Origin: Korobacter sp963758505
Lineage (GTDB): Bacteria; Acidobacteriota; Terriglobia; Terriglobales; Acidobacteriaceae
Reading direction: 5' to 3'
Assembly (NCBI GenBank): GCA_963758505.1
Contig: CAVWVJ010000001.1
Span: 1,674,001 to 1,738,000, forward strand
DNA length: 64,000 bases
Part shown: piece after piece, positions 43,052 to 52,327 of the stretch
Layout of the letters: each line of letters starts with the position of its first letter
Position numbering within the stretch: the stretch's first letter is position 1
Made by a program: the position numbers and the translations under genes
Notes under the pieces: generated by a model
Seen by the model: the letters and a program-made list of their open reading frames with translations, nothing else
The model's database searches: none
Told to the model about the DNA's origin: nothing

Positions 43052-46000
43052 TTAATCGATTGCTCGTACCGCGCCCCGGCCGCACAGCTCTTCCACGCGC
43101 GCGACGAACGTCCGGTCCGCTTGCACATTATAGCTTTCCGCTTCCATCACGACCAGAAAGTCTCCCGCCTGTTCCAGATCGAACAAAACTTTCGCGTTTC
43201 CCTTGCATTCCCCGAAAATCAAGTGCAGGGCGTCAATCATTCCCTCCGTCGCATTCTCCAGCGGTACCCGCAGCCGAATCTTCGACGGAAGTTTCGGCAC
43301 CGCGGTCTCCAGAGGCACGATGTCACTGACCATGATCTTCGGAGGATTGTCTTCTTCGATCCGAATGGCACCCTTCACCAGCACGGGTACTTCCAGCTTC
43401 AGCCGCTCGACAAGCCGCTTGTAGTTGTCGCTGAAGCATAGAAAGGCGACGGCACCATGCATGTCCTCCAGTGTCCCGAGGGCATACATGTCGCCTTTCT
43501 TCGACTTCGCGACCTTCACGTTGCACATCACGCCGCCAACGTAATACTCCTCTTTCCCTGTCGACGCGCGCATAGCCTTCAGGTCCTCGGTATTCAACGC
43601 GCGGAAGTCCGCGAGTTTGTCCTTATACTTCTCCATCGGATGCCCGGTGATGAAGAATCCGAGGATTTCTTTTTCGTACGCCAGGCGCTGGTGCTCATCC
43701 CAATCGGGGACATTGGGCAGCTGGTCGTTCACCTTTCCCGGCTTCTCCTCGTCGAACACGCCAAATAAGCCATGCTGGCCCGACTCCGCGTCGCGCTGCA
43801 TTTTCTGCGCATGTTCCATCGAGCGATCGATGACCGCGAAGAGCTGCGAACGACGTCCGAGCGGGTCCATCGCCCCACTCTTGATCAGCGATTCGATCAC
43901 GCGTTTATTCAGCAACCGCAAGTCAACCTTTTCGCAGAACTGGAAAAACGAAGCGAACTTTCCGAGCCCGCCCCGTGCATTCACAATCGACTCAATCGCG
44001 TTGTGGCCGAGGTTCTTGATCGCCGACAGCCCAAAACGGATCGCTTCGCCATCGGGCGTAAAGCTCGCCAGCGAGATGTTCACATCCGGCGGCTCAACGG
44101 CTATGCCCATATCGCGGCACTCGTTGATGTACTTCACCACGTCATCGGTACTACCGCTCACCGACGTCAGCAGAGCCGCCATGAACTCGATCGGATAGTG
44201 CGTCTTCAGATATGCGGTGTGGTATGCCAGCAACGCATAGGCCGCCGAGTGCGACTTATTGAAGCCGTATCCAGCGAACTGCTCCATTAGATCGAAGATG
44301 TGGATGGTGAGGTCCTTGGCATACCCCCGGTCGATCGCGCCCTTGGTGAAGCGATCGCGCTGCTTCTCCATCTCCTTGGGATCTTTCTTGCCCATGGCGC
44401 GGCGCAACAGATCGGCTTCCCCCAGCGAGTAGCCCGCCAGTTTGTTGGCGATCTGCATGACCTGTTCCTGGTAGACGATGACGCCCAGCGTTTCGGCCAG
44501 GATCGATTTCAAATCGTCGTGGAAATAGTCAACCTTCGCCCGTCCCCACTTGCGGTTGATGAAGTCGTCGATCATCCCGCCCTGGATCGGGCCGGGCCGG
44601 TAAAGCGCGTTCAACGCCGTCAGGTCTTCGACGGTGTCGGGCTTATACTTTCGCAGCACGTCGCGCATGCCCGAACTTTCAAACTGGAAGATGCCGCTGG
44701 TGTATCCGCTGTGGAAGATGCGCTCGTAGGTCGCCTTGTCGTCAAGCGGAAGCTTCTCCAGCTCCACCTTCTCGCTCTTCGTCTGCGCAATCAACTTCAG
44801 TGCATCGTCCAGAATCGTAAGCGTGGTGAGCCCGAGGAAGTCCATCTTCAACAGGCCCATCTTCTCGACTGCCTTCATGTCGTAGGCAGTCACGATTTCG
44901 TCGTTCTTCGTGCGATGCAGTGGAACCAGGTCGGTGAGCGGCTGCGGCGCGATCACCACCGCCGAGGCATGCACTCCCGCGTTTCGCACCAGCCCTTCAA
45001 GGCGTTTGGCGGTGTCGATCAATTCCTTCACCTGCGGCTCGGACTCGTACGCACTGGCCAACATCGGCGAATCCTTCAAGGCGCCGTCGATGGTGATATT
45101 GATCGTCGTTGGGACCATCTTCGCCACGCGGTCCACTTCCGCATAGGGAATGTCCATCGCGCGCCCGCAGTCCTTGATCGCCGCCTTCGCTGCCATCGTG
45201 CCAAAGGTGATAATCTGCGCCACCTGGTCGCGTCCGTACTTCTCGGTCACATATTTGATGACCTCGCCGCGACGGTTCATGCAGAAGTCCACGTCGATAT
45301 CGGGCATCGAAATGCGTTCGGGGTTCAGGAAGCGCTGGAAGAGCAGGTTGTTCTGGAGCGGATCCACATCTGTGATCGCCATCGCGTACGCGACCAGTGA
45401 CCCAGCGGCCGATCCACGTCCCGGCCCCACGGGAATATTGTTCTCCTTGGCGTAGCGAATGAAATCCCACACGATGAGGAAGTAGCCGGGAAACTGCATC
45501 TTCTTGATCGTGTCAATTTCGAAGTTCAACCGCTCTTCATATTCGGCGAACGAGTGCCGCAGCCGGCCCTGCGCCTGCAATTCGCGCATCAGGTTCACGC
45601 GCTTCGCCATCCCCTTGCGCGCCACTTCCTCGAAGTAGCTGTCAATCGACATGCCTTCCGGCACATCGAACCTGGGGAAGGGATTCTTTACTTTCTCCAG
45701 CTTCACGTTGCAACGTTCGGCGATCTCCATCGTTCGCGAGATCACGCGTTCGGCGCCGTTGAACAGCTGCCCCATCTCGCGCGCGCTCTTCACGAAAAAC
45801 TGGTTGGTCGAAAACTTCAGCCGGTTGGTGTCATGAATCGATTTGCCCGTCTGGATGCAGACCATCACGTCCTGCGCGTGGCTGTCGTCTTCGCAAAGAT
45901 AGTGGCTGTCGTTTGTGGCCACCATCGGGTATCCCAGCTCTTTCTCAAGGTCGAAGAGTCCCTGGTGAATCCGCTTCTCTTCTTCCAGCCCCTGGTCCTG

Positions 46001-46525
46001 GATCTCGAGATAGAAATTGTTCTTCCCGAAGATTTCACCGAAGGTCGTCGCTGCCGTCTTCGCCGCCTCGTACTTCCCTTCCGTCAGCCGCTCGGCGACT
46101 TCACCTTTTAAGCAGGCCGAGAGGCCTATCAAGCCCTTCGCGTGCTCGGCGAGGAATTTCTTACCGACGCGCGGCTTGTAATAAAAACCGTGCAGCGAGG
46201 CCTCGCTCACGATCTTGACGAGGTTGCGATAGCCCTCTTCGTTCTCTGCCAGCACGATCAAGTGGTTGTATTGATCGCCCTCCGGCGCCGCCCGATGATC
46301 CTCTTTCTGGCAGATGTACAGCTCGCATCCCAGGATCGGCTTAATGCCCTTCTCCTTCGCGGCGTTCGAGAAATGCACCGCGCCGTAGATGTTGCCGTGA
46401 TCGGTCATGGCAACAGCCGGCTGGTCGAGTTCCTTCACGCGCGCCACCAGCTTCTCGACGTCGCTGGCGCCGTCGAGCATGGAGTAGTCGGTATGCAGGT
46501 GGAGATGGACGAATTCAGAGGCCAT
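43052..46525 (-). CDS. dnaE: DNA polymerase III subunit alpha
   Basis: Replicative polymerase, 1157 residues. The N-terminal PHP domain begins FVHLHLHTDYSMLDGA with further metal-site pieces (MTDHGNIYGA, LNDSHYL-like TNDSHYLCEDD). The palm has the catalytic acidic region VGPGRGSAAGSLVAY ... MPDIDVDFCMNRRGEV. The C-terminus has the OB-fold region (YYVGGVMCNVKVAKSKKG). It belongs to the DnaE1 type. No Shine-Dalgarno is visible before ATG 46525. accA follows on the same strand. Confidence 0.97.
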   Translation of the reverse strand: MASEFVHLHLHTDYSMLDGASDVEKLVARVKELDQPAVAMTDHGNIYGAVHFSNAAKEKGIKPILGCELYICQKEDHRAAPEGDQYNHLIVLAENEEGYRNLVKIVSEASLHGFYYKPRVGKKFLAEHAKGLIGLSACLKGEVAERLTEGKYEAAKTAATTFGEIFGKNNFYLEIQDQGLEEEKRIHQGLFDLEKELGYPMVATNDSHYLCEDDSHAQDVMVCIQTGKSIHDTNRLKFSTNQFFVKSAREMGQLFNGAERVISRTMEIAERCNVKLEKVKNPFPRFDVPEGMSIDSYFEEVARKGMAKRVNLMRELQAQGRLRHSFAEYEERLNFEIDTIKKMQFPGYFLIVWDFIRYAKENNIPVGPGRGSAAGSLVAYAMAITDVDPLQNNLLFQRFLNPERISMPDIDVDFCMNRRGEVIKYVTEKYGRDQVAQIITFGTMAAKAAIKDCGRAMDIPYAEVDRVAKMVPTTINITIDGALKDSPMLASAYESEPQVKELIDTAKRLEGLVRNAGVHASAVVIAPQPLTDLVPLHRTKNDEIVTAYDMKAVEKMGLLKMDFLGLTTLTILDDALKLIAQTKSEKVELEKLPLDDKATYERIFHSGYTSGIFQFESSGMRDVLRKYKPDTVEDLTALNALYRPGPIQGGMIDDFINRKWGRAKVDYFHDDLKSILAETLGVIVYQEQVMQIANKLAGYSLGEADLLRRAMGKKDPKEMEKQRDRFTKGAIDRGYAKDLTIHIFDLMEQFAGYGFNKSHSAAYALLAYHTAYLKTHYPIEFMAALLTSVSGSTDDVVKYINECRDMGIAVEPPDVNISLASFTPDGEAIRFGLSAIKNLGHNAIESIVNARGGLGKFASFFQFCEKVDLRLLNKRVIESLIKSGAMDPLGRRSQLFAVIDRSMEHAQKMQRDAESGQHGLFGVFDEEKPGKVNDQLPNVPDWDEHQRLAYEKEILGFFITGHPMEKYKDKLADFRALNTEDLKAMRASTGKEEYYVGGVMCNVKVAKSKKGDMYALGTLEDMHGAVAFLCFSDNYKRLVERLKLEVPVLVKGAIRIEEDNPPKIMVSDIVPLETAVPKLPSKIRLRVPLENATEGMIDALHLIFGECKGNAKVLFDLEQAGDFLVVMEAESYNVQADRTFVARVEELCGRGAVRAID

Positions 46526-46996
46526 GGGGGTCTGCTTTTATTCTATTCGCTCAGCGCGGGCGTGGGTAACCGGAACCACGGCTGGCCTGTGGAATTCACG
46601 GTCGAAATAGGCCTTCGAACGCCCGCGACGATCTTCGCCTCGACCAAATCGCACGATAGGCAACGAGTCGCGTAGCGACGGCAGACAATAGCCCAGCACG
46701 TGAGTGCTGGGAAGGTTGCCGTTCAAATCGGGAGTCCGCTTCCGCGGACGACATTCATTGGCCACGGCACTCCCAGATCTGTTTTGTCCGTTTCAGTCGA
46801 ATGTTCTGCGTAAACCCATCCAGCGTCAACGGACGTCGGAGACGATTTCATCCGTCACTGAATCGAGGTGCAAGGCATGACGTTGGAGAACTTCGCTGTG
46901 CGATGGGTATTCTTCCAGATGATCGACCCACTCTTGCCTTCTCGCTTCCCGGCGATTTCCTGACCATCGCTCAGTTCGAGGGCCCTGCTTTTCATC
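46526..46996. other. 471-base gap upstream of dnaE
   Basis: Lies between the dnaE start and the hydG stop. It contains one perfect inverted repeat, CCCAGCAC-GTGA-GTGCTGGG (46692-46711), of intergenic-repeat type. Short frames in either direction show no conserved content and no start signals. It should hold the dnaE promoter, which I could not place. Confidence 0.5.
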
Positions 46997-48397
46997 CTAC
47001 ACAAACAGATCCCGCTCCCCCCGCTTGATGCGCTCCAGCATGGCCGTCACAAAGGCGCGTTGGGTGTGCGGCATTTTCTCCAATTGTTTCTCAATGACAC
47101 GCTCGCCTGCGATCTTCGCATCCCCCGCCGAATAGTCGCAAAGATACTCGAGCAGGGTGGTCAGGGCATTGGTTTCGCATTTCCGCGAAATCACGTGTGG
47201 GAAGCTCGCCAGGTTCCTGAATTCGCCACCGGTGCGGCCGACGCGATAACACGCGGTGCAGAAGGACGGGATAAAGCCTAGCTCGGCGACCTCGCGCACT
47301 ACCTCGCTCAGCGGCCGATGGTCGCCGACCACGAACTGCCCGGCATCTTTATCGATTTCGTTTTCGCTGTAACCGCCCGGATCCGTGCGGCTGCCCGCCG
47401 ACATCTGCGAAATCCCGATCTCCAGGCACTTCCGCCGAATCTCCGCCGGTTCCCGCGTCGACATCACCAGGCCCGTGTAGGGCACCGCCAGCCGAAGCAG
47501 CGCCACGATCTTCAAAAAGTCGTCATCGTTCACCGCATACGGTGGACGTGCGGCCACATCCGATCCCACCGCCGGCTCGATGCGTGGAACGCTGATGGTG
47601 TGTGATCCCGCTCCGTAGGTCCGCTCTAGATCCCGAATATGCTGCAACAGCGCCAGCGTCTCCCATCGCCAGTCATAGAGCCCGTACAGAACCCCCATAC
47701 CGACATCGCCGACCCCACTCTCCATGGCGCGGTGCATCACGGTCGCACGCCAATCGAAATCCGCTTTCTTGCCCGCTTTATGCACGCTCGCGTAGGTCGG
47801 CCGGTGGTAGCTCTCCTGGAAGCACTGGTACACCCCAAGCTTTGCCTCGCGCAGCGCGTAGAACTGTTCGACCGTCGGCGGTGCAATGTTCGCATGCACC
47901 CGCCGCATCTCGCCGTTCCCCGACTTCGTCGCGTAGATCGTCGCGATCGACTCGAGAATGTATTGGAAGTCGTTCTTCGGGTAAGCCTCTCCCGCCACGA
48001 GCAGGGTGCGCTTGTATCCCTGCTCGATCAGGATCCGCGTCTGTTCGGCGATCTCCTTCTGGCTGAGCCAGCGGCGCCGCACCTCTTTGTTGTCCTTACG
48101 GAACGCGCAATACGAGCATTCGTTGGTGCACAGGTTCGAGATATACAACGGCGCGAACAGCACCAGCCGCGACCCATAAACTTCGTTCTTTACGAAACGC
48201 GCAGCTTCGTACAGCTCTTCGCGAAGATCTTCATCGGCTTGCATCAGCACCGCGGCCTCGCGCAGTGTCAGCCCAGCCATCGACCGCGCCTTCGCCAGGC
48301 ATTCGCGCGCCATCGAACGGTCGGCGCCACTCGCCTGCCGAAGCGCTACCTCGATTTCGCGCTCATCCACAAAATCGGCAATAGATTTGGTCTTCAT
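46997..48397 (-). CDS. hydG: HydG-like radical SAM tyrosine lyase
   Basis: A 466-residue radical SAM enzyme. The AdoMet cluster is CTNECSYC (C90, C94, C97; CX3CX2C), preceded by VLFAPLYISN. The body carries HydG-type blocks (LLVAGEAYP, RRVHANIAPPTVE, YQCFQESYHRPTYASVH, LYGLYDWRWETLALL, GSHTISVPRIEPA). A C-terminal CTACYRVGRTGGEF then Cys (C380, C383, C407; CX2CX23C) matches the second cluster that separates HydG from ThiH. HydG turns tyrosine into p-cresol plus CO and cyanide for the [FeFe]-hydrogenase cofactor. ATG 48397 follows GGGGAGGAG closely. No hydE, hydF or hydrogenase gene lies here. Confidence 0.9.
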   Translation of the reverse strand: MKTKSIADFVDEREIEVALRQASGADRSMARECLAKARSMAGLTLREAAVLMQADEDLREELYEAARFVKNEVYGSRLVLFAPLYISNLCTNECSYCAFRKDNKEVRRRWLSQKEIAEQTRILIEQGYKRTLLVAGEAYPKNDFQYILESIATIYATKSGNGEMRRVHANIAPPTVEQFYALREAKLGVYQCFQESYHRPTYASVHKAGKKADFDWRATVMHRAMESGVGDVGMGVLYGLYDWRWETLALLQHIRDLERTYGAGSHTISVPRIEPAVGSDVAARPPYAVNDDDFLKIVALLRLAVPYTGLVMSTREPAEIRRKCLEIGISQMSAGSRTDPGGYSENEIDKDAGQFVVGDHRPLSEVVREVAELGFIPSFCTACYRVGRTGGEFRNLASFPHVISRKCETNALTTLLEYLCDYSAGDAKIAGERVIEKQLEKMPHTQRAFVTAMLERIKRGERDLFV

Positions 48398-48483
48398 CTC
48401 CTCCCCATCATCCAGCTCGACGGCAATCGTGTCTGTGATAGAGCGCACAACGCACCGCGTCGGGGATTCCCACCGATTCACGT

Positions 48484-48489
48484 TAAAAT
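48484..48489 (+). promoter_or_regulatory. Possible -10 box (TAAAAT) before the membrane protein gene
   Basis: TAAAAT ends nine bases before GTG 48498, again placing transcription start about at the start codon. It lies in the 100-base gap between divergent hydG and the membrane protein gene. Confidence 0.35.
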
Positions 48490-48497
48490 GCGCATCA

Positions 48498-49979
48498 GTG
48501 ACCGAGGAGCCCATCCACCCGCCCGCACAGCCGTCATCGGCAATCTTCCGCGCCGCCCGTTGGCTGCGCGAATCGTGGGTCTTTGTCCTCCTTTGTTCTC
48601 TCGTGATCCTCCTTCCCTGCTTCTGGCACCGCCCCATCCAGGCCGGCGATCTCGGCAGTCATCTCTACACTGCATGGCTCACCCAGTCCGTCGAACAAGG
48701 CCTTCTGCCTGGGCTCCATCTCGATCGCCAGTACACCAACATTCTCTTCGACCTCCTCCTCAGCCATCTGCTCCCCTACTTCGGACTCATCCCCACGGCG
48801 CGCATTGCTGTCGGGCTTTGTGTGCTCGTGTTTTTCTGGGGAGGCTTCGCTTTTGCCTCGGCGGCTGCCAACAAAGCCGCAGGGAGCGTCGTGCCGCTGT
48901 TGGCGATGATCAGTTATGGCGTCATCTTTCACTGGGGATTCTTCAACTGCTATCTCTCGGTGGGCATTTCCTTTTTCGCGCTGGCCATCGTTGCCGGCGG
49001 CTCGCTCCGGGAGTTTCTGATCCTCCCGCTGCTTTTTGTGCTGGCCGCCGTCGCTCATCCGATGGGCGCCGCCTGCATGGTTGCCTTGGGCATTTACCTC
49101 GCGGCCCTTCGATTTCTGCCCACGAAATATCAACTCGTCGCCACTCTGCTGGTCATCGCGTCGCCCTTCATCATTCGCGCGGGGCTGGCCCATCGGGTTC
49201 AGATCCTTTCGCCGGAAAGCCATCGCTACTGGTTGCTTGGCGCCGACCAGTTCGAGGTCTTCACCCGCAGCTACCTGTGGTGCGGCATCGCCGTCTGGAT
49301 CCTGTGCGGCCTCTGCATCCTGCTTGCGCTGCGGCGTGGAACCATCCCGCGCACTTCGCCCTGGCTGCAGTTTTACCTGGCGATTGCCCTCGCCATCGCC
49401 TTCGCCCCCGGCGGCTTCTACAATGACGCCACCTTCGGCATCATGGGCTTTCTGCCCGACCGCGCCTCCCTCTACTCCGCCATCGCCATGGCCGCTCTCG
49501 TCACTGTCTGCCGGCCACCACGCTGGTTCCTCGTCGCTACCGGCATCGTCGCCATCGTCTTCTTCGCCATGCTCTTCCGCGATACAGCTCAACTCGAGCG
49601 CCGCTATGAGAAAGTCGTCGAACTCGTGCGGCCCTACGCCGGACGGCGCGTTATCTCGCTGCTTCCCCCCGTACCCGGCTCCCGCATCCACGAGGATCAT
49701 GCCGTCGATCTCGCTTGCGTCGGACGTTGCTACTCCTACAACAACTACGAGCCCAGCTCGAAGCAGTTCCGTCTCAAGGCCGAACCCGGCAACCGCTTCG
49801 TCGATGTCGACCAGGACTCGCTCGACGACATGCCCGACGGCAACTATGTTGTTCAGCCCAGCGACCTGCCGCTCTACGAGGTTTATCAGTGCGGCCCCGG
49901 CATCGCAGACTTCTGCATCGCCGAGCTCCACGCCGGCCAGGCCAACGGCAACGTACCCGGCATCGTCGCGCATCCCTAG
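48498..49979 (+). CDS. Polytopic membrane protein of unknown function (glycosyltransferase-like)
   Basis: About 493 residues from GTG 48498; the frame is open back to 48387, but that part overlaps hydG. It has some eleven membrane spans. Between the first two spans is a loop with HRPIQAGDLGSHLYTAWL, where an Asp follows the first span as in GT-C lipid-linked glycosyltransferases. The C-terminal ~130 residues are soluble (VVELVRPYAGRRVISLLPPV ... LPLYEVYQCGPGIADFC) with several cysteines. The overall plan resembles PMT/ArnT-like or 'DUF2029-type' enzymes, but no catalytic motif is firm. Divergent from hydG and followed by a tandem repeat array. Confidence 0.65.
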   Translation: MTEEPIHPPAQPSSAIFRAARWLRESWVFVLLCSLVILLPCFWHRPIQAGDLGSHLYTAWLTQSVEQGLLPGLHLDRQYTNILFDLLLSHLLPYFGLIPTARIAVGLCVLVFFWGGFAFASAAANKAAGSVVPLLAMISYGVIFHWGFFNCYLSVGISFFALAIVAGGSLREFLILPLLFVLAAVAHPMGAACMVALGIYLAALRFLPTKYQLVATLLVIASPFIIRAGLAHRVQILSPESHRYWLLGADQFEVFTRSYLWCGIAVWILCGLCILLALRRGTIPRTSPWLQFYLAIALAIAFAPGGFYNDATFGIMGFLPDRASLYSAIAMAALVTVCRPPRWFLVATGIVAIVFFAMLFRDTAQLERRYEKVVELVRPYAGRRVISLLPPVPGSRIHEDHAVDLACVGRCYSYNNYEPSSKQFRLKAEPGNRFVDVDQDSLDDMPDGNYVVQPSDLPLYEVYQCGPGIADFCIAELHAGQANGNVPGIVAHP

Positions 49980-49996
49980 CCACAGGCGTTTCGCCC

Positions 49997-50352
49997 GCGG
50001 CCAGCCCACCTTCCCGCTCGCCCCTCCATCCCTCTCTCTTGTCATTGCGAGGAGCGCAGCGACGTGGCAACCTGCTGTTCCTACCGCGCGGCCAGCCCAC
50101 CTTCCCGCTCGCCCCACCATCCCTCTCTCTTGTCATTGCGAGGAGCGCAGCGACGTGGCAACCTGCTGTTCCTACCGCGCGGCCAGCCCACCTTCCCGCG
50201 CGCCCTCCATCCCTCTCTCTTGTCATTGCGAGGAGCGCAGCGACGTGGCAACCTGCTGTTCCTACCCCGCGGCCAGCCCACCTTCCCGCTCGCCCCCCAT
50301 CCCTCTCTCTTGTCATTGCGAGGAGCGCAGCGACGTGGCAACCTGCTGTTCC
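49997..50352 (+). repeat. Four tandem ~91-base repeats between the membrane protein gene and rpsA
   Basis: Units begin GCGGCCAGCCCACCTTCCCG at 49997, 50088, 50179 and 50269 (period 91, 91, 90), nearly identical to one another. Each contains a pyrimidine-rich stretch (CCATCCCTCTCTCTTGTC) and the palindrome-like core TTGCGAGGAGCGCAGCGA followed by CGTGGCAACCTGCTGTTCC. The TTGTCATTGCGAGGAGCG...GTGGCAA core is a REP-like element seen in diverse bacteria. No spacers differ between units, so it is not a CRISPR array. Confidence 0.93.
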
Positions 50353-50392
50353 CGGCCAAGATGGTATCCTTTTCCTTACACCACGAATCCGC

Positions 50393-52021
50393 ATGTCCGA
50401 CTCCGAATCCTTCCTCGACCTCCTGAAAGACTACGAACACGTCCACGCCCACAAGGGCCAGCTCGAAGGCACGGTTGTATCGGTCTCCGACGAACTCGTC
50501 TTCATCGACATCGGCTATAAGACCGAAGGCACGCTGCCGCTCACTGCCTTTCCCAAGCCGCCGAATCCCGGCGACAAACTCCAGGTCTCCATCGCCGGAC
50601 GCGATCCCGAGGGCGGCTACTACCTCCTCTCGCGGACCAAGGTCCAGATGCCCACCGACTGGTCGGCCCTCGAACGTGCCTTCGCCGAGAAGGCGACCAT
50701 CATGGGCACCGTCACCGGCGTGATCAAAGGCGGCCTCACCGTCGATGTCGGCGTGCGCGCCTTCATGCCCGCCTCGCGCACCGGCACCAAGGACGCTGCC
50801 GAGATGGAGAAGCTCGTCGGCTCCGAGATCCGCTGCCGCATCACCAAGCTCGACGTTGCCGACGAAGATCTCGTCGTCGATCGCCGTGCCGTCCTCGAAG
50901 AGGAGGTGCGCGCCGCCAGCGGCCGCCGCTACGAGGAACTCCAGGAAGGCGCGACGGTTCACGGGACCGTCCGCAGCCTCGCCAGCTATGGCGCCTTCGT
51001 CGATATCGGTGGCGTCGATGCTCTGCTGCACGTTGGCGAGATCTCGTGGACGCGCGTCGAGAATCCCGCTGACGTCCTCACCATCGGCCAGGAGATCGAG
51101 GCCAAGGTCCTCAAGCTCGACCAGGACAAGCGCCGCATCTCGCTCAGCATGAAGCAACTCCAGCCGCATCCCTGGGACGCGGTTCCCGGCAAGTACAAAG
51201 TCGGCGAACGGGTGCGCGGCGTGGTCTCGCGGCTTACCGACTTCGGCGCCTTCGTCGAGCTCGAACCCGGTATCGAGGGCCTGATCCACATCTCCGAGAT
51301 GTCGTGGTCGTCGAAGAAGGTCCGCAAGCCGAGCGATGTGGTGAAGGCCGGCGAATCCGTCGAGGTCGTCATCCTCAAGATCGATACCGCCGAGAAGCGC
51401 ATCGCCCTCGGACTCAAGCAGGCGCTCGGCGATCCCTGGGCCGAAGCCGCGCAGCGCTTCGCCGCTGGAACCGTCGTCGAGGGACCGGTCACCAGCGTCC
51501 AGAAGTTCGGGGCCTTCGTGCAACTGGCGGAGGGCATCGAGGGCATGGTACACATCAGCGAGCTGGTCGCCGACCGGCGCGTCAACCATCCGCAGGAAGT
51601 TGTGAAGCTCGGGCAGACGGTGCAAGCGATGGTCCTCGCCATCGACTCCGACAAGCGCCAGATCAAGCTCAGCATGAAGCAGCTCATTCCGACGGGACTC
51701 GATGAATACATCGCCGAGCACAAGGTCGGCGACGCCGTCACCGGACGCGTGCTGGAAGTGAAGGGCGATCACGGCCGCGTCGAACTCGGCGAAGGCATTC
51801 ACGCCGCCGCGAAGTTCACCGCCAAATCCGCCGCAGTTACTTCCGCCACGAGTTCGCCGAAGGCCGATCTGTCCTCGTTAGGCGCGATGCTGCAATCGAA
51901 GTGGAAGAGCGGCGCAGCCCAGTCGTCGAAGCCCGAAGAAATCCAGTCCGGCCAAATCCGCAGCTTCAAGATCACCAAGCTCGACGCCGATGGGAAGAAG
52001 ATTGAAGTAGAGATGGAATAA
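50393..52021 (+). CDS. rpsA: Ribosomal protein S1 / multi-S1-domain RNA-binding protein
   Basis: 542 residues with about six S1 OB-fold units: GTVVSVSDELVFIDIGYKTEG (~22), GTVTGVIKGGLTVDVGVRAF (~102), GTVRSLASYGAFVDIGGVDA (~190), GVVSRLTDFGAFVELEPGIEG (~275), GPVTSVQKFGAFVQLAEGIEG (~362) and a last divergent GRVLEVKGDHGRVELGEGI (~446). S1 brings mRNA to the 30S subunit, important where Shine-Dalgarno sequences are weak. ATG 50393 is chosen where homology starts; the frame is open upstream through the repeats only by chance. A TATCCT box at 50365 may be the -10. No Shine-Dalgarno is seen, as is common for rpsA. Confidence 0.93.
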   Translation: MSDSESFLDLLKDYEHVHAHKGQLEGTVVSVSDELVFIDIGYKTEGTLPLTAFPKPPNPGDKLQVSIAGRDPEGGYYLLSRTKVQMPTDWSALERAFAEKATIMGTVTGVIKGGLTVDVGVRAFMPASRTGTKDAAEMEKLVGSEIRCRITKLDVADEDLVVDRRAVLEEEVRAASGRRYEELQEGATVHGTVRSLASYGAFVDIGGVDALLHVGEISWTRVENPADVLTIGQEIEAKVLKLDQDKRRISLSMKQLQPHPWDAVPGKYKVGERVRGVVSRLTDFGAFVELEPGIEGLIHISEMSWSSKKVRKPSDVVKAGESVEVVILKIDTAEKRIALGLKQALGDPWAEAAQRFAAGTVVEGPVTSVQKFGAFVQLAEGIEGMVHISELVADRRVNHPQEVVKLGQTVQAMVLAIDSDKRQIKLSMKQLIPTGLDEYIAEHKVGDAVTGRVLEVKGDHGRVELGEGIHAAAKFTAKSAAVTSATSSPKADLSSLGAMLQSKWKSGAAQSSKPEEIQSGQIRSFKITKLDADGKKIEVEME

Positions 52022-52327
52022 GCCACCCATACGCCCGAAATACGCGGCCAGATGCAGCTACAAGGTTAAGCCGTCTCAGGCTGGAAGGCTCTCGCAGTTA
52101 TTCGTGGAAGAAACGCGCAATTCCTGGGGCCCGGTTGTCTTAACTAGGCGTAATTCGCCACGTGACTGAGCGGCGCTTTCACGTTGTGCCAAACGCACAA
52201 TTCAGTCCAATGCTGGCGATGGTACACGTCCTTGTAAAAGATCATTCCTCGGAGAAAGATTTGACCACCCGACTCCTGATAGAAGGCGCCTTGAGTTGGG
52301 CTCAAGCCTGCCGGGGCGCCGATCTAT
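52022..52327. other. 306-base gap between rpsA and guaA, with a long hairpin
   Basis: Convergent 3' ends. A nested inverted repeat, GGCGCC-TTGAG ... CTCAA ... GGCGCC (52285-52320), lies seven bases beyond the guaA stop and may act as its terminator. Otherwise no gene is supported; a 67-codon frame at 52162-52365 runs into guaA and looks random. Confidence 0.45.

Noticed and set aside
46997..48397. Assignment as ThiH (thiazole synthase tyrosine lyase)
   Set aside because: ThiH lacks the C-terminal CX2CX~22C cluster motif; here C380, C383 and C407 are present and the body blocks match HydG.
47639..49426. Plus-strand frame of 595 codons over hydG and the membrane protein gene
   Set aside because: It crosses two genes with clear homology or membrane topology in other frames and has random Pro/Arg/His-rich composition.
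49997..50352. CRISPR array
   Set aside because: Units are identical over their full ~91 bases with no variable spacers and no cas genes nearby.
49715..50392. N-terminal extension of rpsA by 226 codons through the tandem repeat
   Set aside because: The extension is translated repeat DNA and the end of the upstream gene; S1 homology begins at ATG 50393.
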